55,844 nt of DNA from a virus. The translations under genes and the position numbers were made by a program. The notes below the pieces were generated by a model. It was given only the letters and a program-made list of their open reading frames with translations, searched no databases and was not told the DNA's origin. This document shows positions 6,530-14,622 of the stretch, one piece after another (within the stretch, counting starts at the first letter, position 1; each line of letters begins with the position of its first letter). The stretch is from positions 1 through 55,844 of IMG/VR virus record IMGVR_UViG_3300043446_000624. One strand, given 5' to 3'.

Positions 6530-8024
6530 GCAAGTCAAAGAGCTGGAAGCCCTGCTTCCGACCATGGATGCGGACACCAAACGCGCCATTTTGCCCAAGA
6601 TTAAGCAGTGGTACGCCGAAAAGACCCAAGTTTTGGGCAAAGATAGCTTCCTGACGTTCATCGATCACGTCTATCCGGGCTATAAAGTGGGTCCTCACCA
6701 CCGCAAATTGGCCCGTATTTTTGAGGAAATCGCCCAAGGCAAGAAGAAACGGGTGATTGTGAACATCGCGCCCCGTCACGGCAAGTCAGAAATGATCTCG
6801 TACCTGGCTCCGGCGTGGTTCTTGGGCAAATATCCGCAGAAAAAGATCATTATGTCGTCCCACACGGCGGATTTGGCGGTCAACTTCGGTCGTCGGGTGC
6901 GAAATCTGGTGGGTTCTGAGGCGTACAAGGACATTTTTCCGCAGGTTGAGCTGCAGGCGGACTCAAAATCAGCGTCACGCTGGGGGACGAACTTCAATGG
7001 CGAATATTTTGCAATCGGTGTCGGTGGCGCTTTGGCTGGCCGAGGTGCTGATCTATTCATTATTGATGATCCTCACTCCGAACAGGAAGCCAAGACTGGG
7101 CGACCGGATGTTTTTCTTCCTGCTTGGGAGTGGTTTCAGTCTGGCCCTCTGCAACGTCTTATGCCTGGCGGTGCAATTATTATTGTGATGACGCGGTGGT
7201 CCAAGCTGGACCTGACGGGAATGATCCTGAGCCAGATGGAGCGTGAACCGGACGTGGATCAGTGGGAAATCGTCGAATTTCCAGCAATTTTGAACGACAA
7301 GCCGCTCTGGGGCGAGTTCTGGGACTTAGATGAGCTGCTATCTAAGAAAGCAGGCATGGATCCCCGGTACTGGCAGGCCCAGTACATGCAGAACCCCGTC
7401 TCGGAAGAGGGCGCTCTATTAAAAAGAGAGTGGTGGAAGATATGGGAAGACGATGATCCACCCGTCTGCGAGTACATCATCATGTCTCTGGACGCCGCCC
7501 AAGAAACCAACAACCGGGCTGACTACAACGCGCTGACCACGTGGGGCGTGTTCTATAACGAGGAAGTCAACAACTACAACATCATCCTCCTGAACGCGAT
7601 CAAGAAACGCATGGAATTCCCGGAGCTAAAGAAACTTGTGTTGGAAGAGTACAAGGAGTGGGAGCCTGACGCATTCGTGGTGGAGAAGAAATCCAACGGT
7701 TCGGCGTTGTATCAGGAGCTAAACAGGATGGGCCTTCCCGTGGGTGAAGGGTTTACTCCGGGTAAGGGACAGGACAAAATAGCGCGGGTGAACTCCGTGT
7801 CGGACCTTTTCGCTTCTGGCATAGTGTGGGCACCGGACCGCAGGTGGGCCAAAGAGGTGATGGAGGAGTGCAATGACTTCCCGTCAGGATCGAACGACGA
7901 CTTAGTTGACTCGACAACTTTAGCCCTGATGCGGTTCCGCAAAGGTGGGTTTATCAGACTTCCAAGTGATGAACCCGAAGAGATTCAATACTTCAAGAGC
8001 CGCCGACGCAAGGCGTACTATTAA
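6513..8024 (+). CDS. terL: Terminase large subunit
   Basis: This 503-residue protein is the DNA-packaging motor ATPase plus headful nuclease. The ATPase domain has Walker A at about residues 87-93 (PRHGKSE) after a conserved VIVNIA strand, and Walker B at 181-186 (LFIIDDP, with HSEQEA following). The RNase H-like nuclease domain has the first acidic residue at D327 (MSLDAAQ), a middle EKKSNG segment near 389 and an NDDLVDS motif near 462 carrying the final acidic pair. The length is normal for the family. It overlaps terS by 17 bp and is followed 9 bp later by the portal. It should act at the portal vertex of the procapsid. Confidence 0.95.
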   Translation: MQLTLEQVKELEALLPTMDADTKRAILPKIKQWYAEKTQVLGKDSFLTFIDHVYPGYKVGPHHRKLARIFEEIAQGKKKRVIVNIAPRHGKSEMISYLAPAWFLGKYPQKKIIMSSHTADLAVNFGRRVRNLVGSEAYKDIFPQVELQADSKSASRWGTNFNGEYFAIGVGGALAGRGADLFIIDDPHSEQEAKTGRPDVFLPAWEWFQSGPLQRLMPGGAIIIVMTRWSKLDLTGMILSQMEREPDVDQWEIVEFPAILNDKPLWGEFWDLDELLSKKAGMDPRYWQAQYMQNPVSEEGALLKREWWKIWEDDDPPVCEYIIMSLDAAQETNNRADYNALTTWGVFYNEEVNNYNIILLNAIKKRMEFPELKKLVLEEYKEWEPDAFVVEKKSNGSALYQELNRMGLPVGEGFTPGKGQDKIARVNSVSDLFASGIVWAPDRRWAKEVMEECNDFPSGSNDDLVDSTTLALMRFRKGGFIRLPSDEPEEIQYFKSRRRKAYY

Positions 8025-8033
8025 GGACAGATT

Positions 8034-10691
8034 ATGGCTACAAACATGGCCCCCGCGTTGTACGCGGCTCCTATGGGACTCGCAACTCTGGACGACGAGT
8101 CTGATCCGGGCATTGAGATCGAGGTCGTAGATCCTGAGTCGATGACCATCGACATTGATGGTGTGACCATCGAGCTGGAACCGAACGGTAAAGAAGCTAG
8201 CGAGGAGTTCGACGCCAACTTGGCCGAGGGCATGGATGAGGCCGAGCTGATGAAGATCGCGGGCGAACTCATCGAGGATGTGGACGCAGACATCGCTAGT
8301 CGCAAGGACTGGACCGAAGCGTACGTCAAGGGGCTGGAAGTTCTGGGGATGAAGTACGAAGAACGTACTGAACCTTGGACTGGCGCGTGCGGCGTGTACT
8401 CCACCATCCTGACGGAAGCCGCGATCCGGTTCCAGTCAGAGTCCATCATGGAGACGTTCCCCGCAGCGGGCCCCGTGAAGACTGAGATCATCGGCGCAAT
8501 CGACAAGCTGAAAGAGCAAGCGGCCAAGCGCGTTCAGGATGATATGAACTATCGCCTGACTGAAGAGATGCCGGAGTACAGAGCCGAGCATGAGCGCATG
8601 CTGTACAACCTAGGCTTGGCTGGCAGTGCATTTAAGAAGGTGTACTTCGATCCGGGCAAGGGCCGTCAGGTTGCCATGTTCATCCCAGCCGAAGAGATCA
8701 TCATCCCTTACGGCGCGTCGGGGGTTAACTCGGCGGAGCGTGTGACGCAGGTCATGCGCAAGACGAAGAACGAGATTAAGCGCCTTCAGGTTGCAGGGTT
8801 CTATTGTGATGTGGACCTAGGCGAGCCGACACAGCAGAGCACGGACGTCGAGAAGAAAAAGGCGGACGAGCAAGGCTACAGCATCACTGATGATGACCGC
8901 TATCAGATCTATGAAGTGCACGTCACGATGGAGATGCCGGGTGACGAGGACGAGGATGGGATCGCCCGTCCGTACGTCGTGACCATCGACAAGGGCACCA
9001 CTAAGGTCTTGTCCATCTACCGCAACTGGGACGAGGACGACACTCTATATGAGAAGCGTCAGCACTTCGTACAGTATGACTACATCCGTGGCTTTGGCGC
9101 TTATGGTCTGGGTCTGATCCACATCATCGGCGGCTACGCGCGTGCGGGAACCATGCTGATCCGTCAGCTGGTTGATGCGGGTACGCTGTCCAACCTGCCC
9201 GGGGGATTGAAAGCACGCGGCTTGCGTGTGAAGGGTGACGACACTCCGATCGCTCCCGGAGAGTTCCGTGACGTGGACATCCCGTCCGGCTCTATTAAAG
9301 ACAACATCATGGCGCTCCCGTACAAGGAGCCGAGTCAGGTGTTGGCAGGTCTGCTGGATAAGATCACGGAAGAAGGCCGTCGTCTGGGCTCCATCGCTGA
9401 TATGAACGTCAGCGACATGAGCGCCCAAGCGCCGGTGGGTACGACGCTGGCTCTCTTGGAGCGTCAGTTGAAGACGATGGGCGCTGTTCAGGCGCGCGTG
9501 CACGCGGCGATGAAAGAGGAGTTCAAGCTCCTGAAGAACATTATCCGTGACCTGACCCCGGCTGAGTACGACTATGTGCCCGAGGGCGCAGACCCTGTGG
9601 CTAAGCAAGCTGACTACGACATCGTCGAGGTGATCCCGGTCAGCGACCCCAACAGCAGCACGATGGCTCAGCGGATCATGCAGTATCAAGCTGTGATCCA
9701 GTTGGCTAGCCAAGCTCCGCAGATTTATGATTTGCCGTACTTGCATCGTCAGATGATCGAGGTGCTTGGTGTTCGCAACGCGGAAAAGCTTGTCCCGATG
9801 AAGGATGACATGACGCCGCGCGATCCGATCAGTGAGAACATGGCGTTCCTGAATGGCCAGCCGACCAAGGCGTTCATCTATCAGGATCACGATGCGCACA
9901 TCGCTGCTCACACGGCAATGATGCAAGACCCGCTTCTCATGGCGCAGATGGGCCAGAACCCGATGGCTCAGCAGATGCAGGCAGCTATCATGGCTCACAT
10001 TGCTGAACACTTGGCGTTCGCGTACCGCGCGAAGATCGAGAAACAGATCGGCGTTGCGCTCCCGGCACCGGACGAGCAGATGCCCGAGGACGTTGAGGTC
10101 AACCTCTCTCGCATGGTGGCTGAGGCTTCTCAGCAAGTGCTGGCGATGTCCAAGGGACAGGCGGCACAACAGCAGGCTCAGCAGCAGATGCAGGATCCGT
10201 TGCTCCAGTTGCAGATACAAGAGCTGAAGATCAAGGAGCAGGAAGCAGCTACCAAGGCGCAGAAAGTCGAGAACGACAAGATGCTCAAGGAAGCCGAGCT
10301 GGTGCTCAAGGCGGAAGAGATTCATGCCAAGATTGGCATGGATGACCCGGCGATGATCCAGCAGCGTCACGAGATCGAGATGCAGGCGTTGATTGCTCAG
10401 CAACAGCGCGAGATGCAAGCCCATCAACAAGAGATGATGATGAAGCAACAGCAAGCTCAGCAGGCTATGGCGCAGCAACAAGGCGCAGCAGCCGGACAAG
10501 CTGACGCAGCCAAGATGCAGCAAGCGATGCAAGCTCAGCAGCACGCGCAGAAGATGGCACACGGCGGACAGGTCCACGCGCAGAAACTACACCACGCGCA
10601 TGAGGCGCACAAGCAGAACTTGGAGCATCAGAAACAAATAACGGCTGCAAAACCCAAGAGCCAAGCTAAGCCAAAAAAGGGTAATGAATGA
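8034..10691 (+). CDS. Portal protein, large (P22-like architecture)
   Basis: The 885-residue protein lies directly after terL, with a good AAGGA ribosome site. It forms the dodecameric ring through which DNA is packaged and ejected. The acidic N-terminus is followed by a conserved portal region (TEPWTGACGVY, QSESIMETFPAAGPVKTEI, then FIPAEEIIIPYGAS) and a helical wing/clip region (SNLPGGLKARGLRVKG, DMSAQAPVGTTLALLERQ). The last about 230 residues are extremely Gln/Met/Ala-rich (QQQAQQQMQDP, MMMKQQQAQQ), reading as a long coiled coil comparable to the P22 portal barrel. The tail ends with His-rich repeats and a Lys-rich terminus. Assignment as portal rests on position and remembered homologues. 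Confidence 0.88.
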   Translation: MATNMAPALYAAPMGLATLDDESDPGIEIEVVDPESMTIDIDGVTIELEPNGKEASEEFDANLAEGMDEAELMKIAGELIEDVDADIASRKDWTEAYVKGLEVLGMKYEERTEPWTGACGVYSTILTEAAIRFQSESIMETFPAAGPVKTEIIGAIDKLKEQAAKRVQDDMNYRLTEEMPEYRAEHERMLYNLGLAGSAFKKVYFDPGKGRQVAMFIPAEEIIIPYGASGVNSAERVTQVMRKTKNEIKRLQVAGFYCDVDLGEPTQQSTDVEKKKADEQGYSITDDDRYQIYEVHVTMEMPGDEDEDGIARPYVVTIDKGTTKVLSIYRNWDEDDTLYEKRQHFVQYDYIRGFGAYGLGLIHIIGGYARAGTMLIRQLVDAGTLSNLPGGLKARGLRVKGDDTPIAPGEFRDVDIPSGSIKDNIMALPYKEPSQVLAGLLDKITEEGRRLGSIADMNVSDMSAQAPVGTTLALLERQLKTMGAVQARVHAAMKEEFKLLKNIIRDLTPAEYDYVPEGADPVAKQADYDIVEVIPVSDPNSSTMAQRIMQYQAVIQLASQAPQIYDLPYLHRQMIEVLGVRNAEKLVPMKDDMTPRDPISENMAFLNGQPTKAFIYQDHDAHIAAHTAMMQDPLLMAQMGQNPMAQQMQAAIMAHIAEHLAFAYRAKIEKQIGVALPAPDEQMPEDVEVNLSRMVAEASQQVLAMSKGQAAQQQAQQQMQDPLLQLQIQELKIKEQEAATKAQKVENDKMLKEAELVLKAEEIHAKIGMDDPAMIQQRHEIEMQALIAQQQREMQAHQQEMMMKQQQAQQAMAQQQGAAAGQADAAKMQQAMQAQQHAQKMAHGGQVHAQKLHHAHEAHKQNLEHQKQITAAKPKSQAKPKKGNE

Positions 10692-10879
10692 CCGAATTTG
10701 ATCTATTAAGAAAGCAAAACAATGAGCTGCGGGAGCTAGCAGTTAATCAGATGGTGAGCGGAAACGTGCAAAACGTTGAAGCCTATCGTGAATTGGTCGG
10801 TTTTATCCGAGGTCTGGACCGCGCCAATTCCAACATTACAGACCTCGAGAAACGTTTGGAGCAAAACGACGATGAGTGA
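10688..10879 (+). CDS. Small coiled-coil protein, 63 aa
   Basis: Starts within the portal stop (ATGA overlap) and its own stop overlaps the GroES-like gene by 8 bp, so all three are co-translated. It begins MTEFDLLRKQNNELRELAVN. The sequence is helical and acidic with heptad-like leucines, ending ITDLEKRLEQNDDE. A small oligomeric helical protein, perhaps an assembly or portal accessory factor, is suggested by context only. Confidence 0.7.
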   Translation: MTEFDLLRKQNNELRELAVNQMVSGNVQNVEAYRELVGFIRGLDRANSNITDLEKRLEQNDDE

Positions 10880-11273
10880 AATCCTAGTAAGCCAAGACGG
10901 TGCCACATCCACTGTACTTCCCGCCACGGCTGAAGAGAAAGCACGCCAAATCCCTGATCCTGCAACTTTCCACTTACTATGTGTCTTACCGGACATTGAC
11001 GAAGAGTACGAAAGTGGTATTGTCAAGGCTGGCCAGACTCTTCATTACGAAGAGATTCTTTCTCCTGTGCTGTTTGTTGTGAAGATGGGTCCTGATGCGT
11101 ACAAGGACCCAAAGAAGTTCCCCCACGGGCCTTCCTGCAAGGTGGGTGACTTTGTGTTGGTCCGACCCAACACCGGTACCCGCATCAAGATCCACGGCAA
11201 AGAGTTCCGCATCATCTATGACGACTCCGTCCAGGGCGTCGTGCAGGATCCGCGCGGTATTACCAAAGCATAA
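10872..11273 (+). CDS. GroES-like co-chaperonin
   Basis: The 133-residue protein matches the GroES/Cpn10 fold pattern. A SGIVKAG segment at residues 48-54 aligns with the GroES mobile loop (GGIVLTG). Downstream come VLFVVKMGPDAYK, a VGDFVLVRPNTGTRIKIHGK stretch equivalent to the VGD.VLF...GT.VK.dG strand pair, and FRIIYDDSVQGVV at the C-terminus. It is longer than bacterial GroES (about 97) because of a 30-residue N-terminal extension. It presumably caps the host GroEL to fold the capsid or another late protein, as T4 gp31 does. Its place between portal and scaffold supports a head-assembly role. The start at 10872 overlaps the previous gene by 8 bp. Confidence 0.85.
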   Translation: MSEILVSQDGATSTVLPATAEEKARQIPDPATFHLLCVLPDIDEEYESGIVKAGQTLHYEEILSPVLFVVKMGPDAYKDPKKFPHGPSCKVGDFVLVRPNTGTRIKIHGKEFRIIYDDSVQGVVQDPRGITKA

Positions 11274-11284
11274 GGAGTAAAACT

Positions 11285-12235
11285 ATGGCTGAGCTAGATA
11301 AAGTCGAGTTTGAATTTCCGGACGAGATCGAGGAAAAAGAGGCTAAGGCCAAGGCGAAAGAAGCGGTCGAAGAAGAGATTGAAGTCATTGCTGAAGAGCC
11401 TGACCCCAAGCTAGCCCCCGCCCCCGCCCCCGAAGAAGTCACCGAAGAAGAGCTGAATAGGTACACCGACAAGCGCCTGAAGGAGCGTCTGGCCCATCTG
11501 GGCAAGGGCTACCACGACGCCAAACGGGAGAAAGAGTCTGCTTTGCGGGACCGGGAAGAGGCGCTCCGGCTGGCGGAATCTGTTGTCGAAGAGAACAAAC
11601 GGCTCAAGGGTTCGTTGTCTCAGGGACAGTCCGCACTGCTGGAACAGGCTAAAAAAGTGGTTGCGAACGAGGTCGAAGAGGCCAAGCGCAAGTACAAATA
11701 CGCCTACGAATCAGGTGACCCAGACGCTGTTGTAGCGGCTCAGGAAGAACTTACCGCTGCCAAGATCAAGGCAGACAAGGTGAATAACTTCAAACCAGCC
11801 CCTTTACAAGAGAATAAAACTGAGGTACAACCACGACAAATCACGCGAGAACCGCAAGTTGATCCCCGCGCTCACGCTTGGCAAGCCAAGAATGAGTGGT
11901 TTGGGAAAGACCGCGAAATGACCGGCTTTGCTCTCGCGTTGCACGAGAAGCTGGTCGTAGAGGATGGTGTTGATCCGACTTCCGATGAGTACTACCGGAG
12001 GCTCAACGGACGGATTCGCCAAGTGTTCCCGGAGAAATTTGCCTCCGAGGAGCCCGCTGATGCTCCCACTTCTCAGCGCCAACCCAAAGCAAACGTAGTT
12101 GCACCAGCGACTCGCAGCACTGCACCCAAGAAAATCGTGCTGGAACCGAGACAAGTGCAATTGGCCAAGCGGCTTGGAATTCCTCTGGAACTCTATGCCA
12201 AAAAGGTCGCGGAACAAGAAAGGAAAGTGTCATGA
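11285..12235 (+). CDS. Scaffolding protein (probable)
   Basis: This 316-residue protein has AAGGAG with a 7-nt spacer. It is strongly charged: an acidic Glu/Lys N-terminal third (FPDEIEEKEAKAKAKEA) leads through an Ala/Pro linker (PAPAPEE) into long coiled coils (KREKESALRDREEALRLAES; VVANEVEEAKRKYKYAYE). A basic C-terminal region (PRQVQLAKRLGIPLELYAKK) resembles scaffold capsid-binding helices. Location between portal and capsid genes, charge and helicity fit an internal scaffold that directs procapsid assembly. No prohead protease gene neighbours it. The next gene overlaps by ATGA. Confidence 0.8.
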   Translation: MAELDKVEFEFPDEIEEKEAKAKAKEAVEEEIEVIAEEPDPKLAPAPAPEEVTEEELNRYTDKRLKERLAHLGKGYHDAKREKESALRDREEALRLAESVVEENKRLKGSLSQGQSALLEQAKKVVANEVEEAKRKYKYAYESGDPDAVVAAQEELTAAKIKADKVNNFKPAPLQENKTEVQPRQITREPQVDPRAHAWQAKNEWFGKDREMTGFALALHEKLVVEDGVDPTSDEYYRRLNGRIRQVFPEKFASEEPADAPTSQRQPKANVVAPATRSTAPKKIVLEPRQVQLAKRLGIPLELYAKKVAEQERKVS

Positions 12236-12684
12236 GTGAAGGCAGACTGAATCGCGAGATGGAGTCACGGAAAGAAGAAGAGCGTGAGCCGCTAACGTGG
12301 ACACAGCCTCAGCTACTTCCCGAAATTGATCCTGAAGAGGGGTATGCGTTCCGTTGGATCCGTACCGCTATGATGGGCCAAGCCGACGCCCGTAACATTT
12401 CCATGAAATTTCGTGAGGGTTGGGTACCTGTGAAGGCATCAGATCATCCCGAAGCTCAGGCGTATATTGATCCGAATTCCCGGTACAAAGATGCGATTGA
12501 GGTCGGTGGACTGATTCTTTGCAAGACACCCATAGAGCTGACGAAGCAGCGTGATGCGTTCTATCAGAAACAAGCTGAAGACCAAATCAACTCTGTGGAC
12601 AACAGCTTCATGCGCGAAAATGATCCGAGGATGAAGAAGTTCGCAGAACGGAACTCCACGGTGACTTTCGGCAAAGGCGTCTAA
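12232..12684 (+). CDS. Head-associated hypothetical protein, 150 aa
   Basis: Starts in the scaffold stop (ATGA). The protein has a charged N-terminus (REMESRKEEEREPL), a conserved-looking core FRWIRTAMMGQADARNISMK followed by FREGWVPVKASDHPEA, and a C-terminal SVDNSFMRENDPRM motif. I recall near-identical motifs in uncultured phages at the same position, annotated only as hypothetical. It contains no known fold that I can name. A minor head component or scaffold-associated factor is inferred from synteny. Confidence 0.75.
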   Translation: MSEGRLNREMESRKEEEREPLTWTQPQLLPEIDPEEGYAFRWIRTAMMGQADARNISMKFREGWVPVKASDHPEAQAYIDPNSRYKDAIEVGGLILCKTPIELTKQRDAFYQKQAEDQINSVDNSFMRENDPRMKKFAERNSTVTFGKGV

Positions 12685-12703
12685 CTTTTTAATGGAGTCA
12701 TAA

Positions 12704-13546
12704 ATGGCTTATCCCCAAGTCTCAGCCCCTTACGGGCTACGACCGATCAACCTGATCGGTGGGCAAGTGTTTGCGGGTTCCACTCGCAGCCTGCCTATTC
12801 AGTATGGCTACGGCACGAACATCTTCTATGGTGATTTCGTGGTTCTGTCGCGTGGTTTCATCACCCGCGCCTCCGTGTCCACCGGTACGGCTAGCAACCA
12901 AGTCACAGGCGTGTTCTTGGGCTGCTCCTATACCAACCCCCTGACCAAGCAGAAGACCTTCTCGCAATACTGGCCCGCTTCCACGCTGGCTGGCGATGCG
13001 CAAGCAGTCGTCTGTGATGATCCGGACACTGTGTTTGAAGCTGTGGTTTGCTCTTCCGGCACGACCGTCGCTTCCAGCGCTCTGGCTATGGTTGGTACCA
13101 ACCTGTCGTTGATTAACAACACCGGCAGCACCTCCACCGGCAACTCTGCTAACGCAGTTCTGGCTCCTGTCGCCACCCCCGTCACCTCGATCCTCCCGGT
13201 TCGTTGCGTCGGTGTTGTGCCTGATAGCGCCATCGCTGTGTCGGCTACCGGTAGCTCGTCTACGACCACCATTACCCTGACTGGCACGGGCTTGCCCTCC
13301 GCCATCCCCATCGGTACTGACGTCGCTTACGTTGCTTCTAACGGTCAGTTGATTGAAACCGGCTCGTTTGTTACTGCTGCAGCTGCTCTTGGCGCCACCT
13401 CGGTGACCATCAACGCTCAGCCGAACGTTCTCGGTGCCGGTACTGACATCCCGGCGTCTTCCACCATTGTGTTCACTCAGTATCCCGAGATTCTGGTCAA
13501 GTTGAACCTGTTGGTGCATGGCTACTACAGCTCTACCACCGCCTAA
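12704..13546 (+). CDS. Head decoration-like/minor structural protein
   Basis: The 280-residue protein has a good ribosome site (GGAG, 6-nt spacer). It is rich in Thr, Ser, Val and Gly and predicted to be nearly all beta. It begins MAYPQVSAPYGLRPINLIGG and contains IFYGDFVVLSRG, VTGVFLGCSYTNPLTKQKTF and a C-terminal EILVKLNLLVHGYYS. The position just before the major capsid gene and the beta-rich composition fit a capsid decoration or stabilising protein. An alternative is a minor capsid or vertex protein. There is no signal peptide. Confidence 0.72.
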   Translation: MAYPQVSAPYGLRPINLIGGQVFAGSTRSLPIQYGYGTNIFYGDFVVLSRGFITRASVSTGTASNQVTGVFLGCSYTNPLTKQKTFSQYWPASTLAGDAQAVVCDDPDTVFEAVVCSSGTTVASSALAMVGTNLSLINNTGSTSTGNSANAVLAPVATPVTSILPVRCVGVVPDSAIAVSATGSSSTTTITLTGTGLPSAIPIGTDVAYVASNGQLIETGSFVTAAAALGATSVTINAQPNVLGAGTDIPASSTIVFTQYPEILVKLNLLVHGYYSSTTA

Positions 13547-13561
13547 TAGGAGTAATTCAAA

Positions 13562-14473
13562 ATGGCTATTTCTCGTGCCCAACTACTGAAAGAACTCCTC
13601 CCCGGCTTGAACGCGCTGTTTGGTCTGGAGTACGCTCGCTACGGCGAAGAACACAAAGAGATCTACGAAACCGAGACCTCTGAGCGTTCGTTTGAAGAAG
13701 AAACCAAGCTGTCTGGCTTCTCCGCCGCTCCGGTGAAGAACGAAGGTCAGGCAATTGCGTATGACAACGCGCAAGAAGCTTGGACTGCTCGCTACAACCA
13801 CGAAACCATCGCTATGGGCTTCGCCATTACGGAAGAAGCAGTGGAAGACAACCTGTATGACAGCTTGTCCAGCCGCTATACCAAAGGTCTGGCTCGTGCT
13901 ATGGCGTACACCAAGCAAGTGAAAGCAGCTGCGATTCTGAACAACGGTTTCAGCTCTGCTTATACCTACGGTGATGGCGTGTCGCTGTTCTCTACCGCTC
14001 ACCCCCTGGTGAACGGCGGAACCAACAGCAACCGTCCTTCCACCGGTGTTGACCTGAATGAAACGTCGTTGGAAAACGCCGTGATTCAGATCGCTGGTTG
14101 GACGGACGAACGCGGTCTGCTGATCGCTGCCAAGCCCAAGAAGTTGATTGTTCCGCCGAGCCTGATGTTCGTCGCTACCCGCCTGCTTGAAACCGAGCTG
14201 CGCGTTGGTACCACCGACAACGACATCAACGCTCTGAAGAACAACGGTTCGATCCCTGATGGTTACACCGTGAACCACTATCTGACCGACACCAACGCTT
14301 GGTTCCTGACCACCGACGTTCCTAACGGCCTGAAGCACTTCGTGCGTATGCCTCTGGATACGAAGATGGACGGCGACTTTGATACCGGCAACGTCCGTTA
14401 CAAGGCTCGTGAGCGTTATTCGTTCGGCGTGTCTGATCCTCTGGGCATCTACGGCTCACCGGGTTCGACCTGA
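13562..14473 (+). CDS. Major capsid protein
   Basis: The 303-residue protein assembles the icosahedral head and is expected to have the HK97 fold. The N-terminus begins MAISRAQLLKELLPGLNALF. An E-loop-like segment (YETETSERSFEEETKLSGFS) precedes the A and P domain region with TARYNHETIAMGFAITEEAV. Conserved C-terminal features are FSTAHPLVNGGTNSNRPST, PPSLMFVATRLLETELRVGT and a final YKARERYSFGVSDPLGIYG. The length is typical for a capsid protein made without a large delta domain, consistent with a separate scaffold gene. A strong terminator follows 14 bp after the stop, as expected for the most abundant virion protein. Confidence 0.92.
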   Translation: MAISRAQLLKELLPGLNALFGLEYARYGEEHKEIYETETSERSFEEETKLSGFSAAPVKNEGQAIAYDNAQEAWTARYNHETIAMGFAITEEAVEDNLYDSLSSRYTKGLARAMAYTKQVKAAAILNNGFSSAYTYGDGVSLFSTAHPLVNGGTNSNRPSTGVDLNETSLENAVIQIAGWTDERGLLIAAKPKKLIVPPSLMFVATRLLETELRVGTTDNDINALKNNGSIPDGYTVNHYLTDTNAWFLTTDVPNGLKHFVRMPLDTKMDGDFDTGNVRYKARERYSFGVSDPLGIYGSPGST

Positions 14474-14487
14474 TCGGCGAGAAAAGA

Positions 14488-14509
14488 GGGGACTTCGGTC
14501 CCCTTTTTT
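14488..14509 (+). terminator. Rho-independent terminator after capsid gene
   Basis: The stem GGGGAC / GTCCCC closes a TTCG tetraloop and is followed by TTTTTTG. The hairpin core is identical in its transcribed sense to the one after the 56-aa gene at 4861-4880. Confidence 0.9.
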
Positions 14510-14532
14510 GTTGCTTTATTTTCTTTTTGGTG

Positions 14533-14538
14533 TATATT
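14533..14538 (+). promoter_or_regulatory. Promoter -10 for minor structural/tail genes
   Basis: TATATT preceded by TG, with a TTGCTT -35-like hexamer at 14511-14516 (16-bp spacer). It follows the capsid terminator and precedes an approximately 80-nt leader with a CTATCG/CGATAG inverted repeat before the next gene. The surrounding bases resemble those at 5931-5950. Confidence 0.45.
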
Positions 14539-14622
14539 GCCAGCATCTGGGTGACCACTTCTATCGACTGCCCCAGCAGACGATGCAACGACGATAGAGG
14601 TACTTTTGCATAGGGATTTATC

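Noticed and set aside
5972-8024. Programmed frameshift between terS and terL
   Set aside because: The 17-bp overlap has a proper ATG for terL; both proteins are complete by length and motifs, with no slippery site at the overlap.
9045-10577. A 510-codon open frame on the minus strand inside the portal gene
   Set aside because: It is the shadow of the Gln/Met-rich and GC-biased portal sequence, Leu/His-rich, with no Shine-Dalgarno and opposite to a clearly recognisable gene.
12737-14338. Minus-strand frames of 281 and 251 codons under the decoration-like and capsid genes
   Set aside because: Both lie fully opposite recognised structural genes and have low-complexity Gly/Arg/Val composition typical of antisense shadows.
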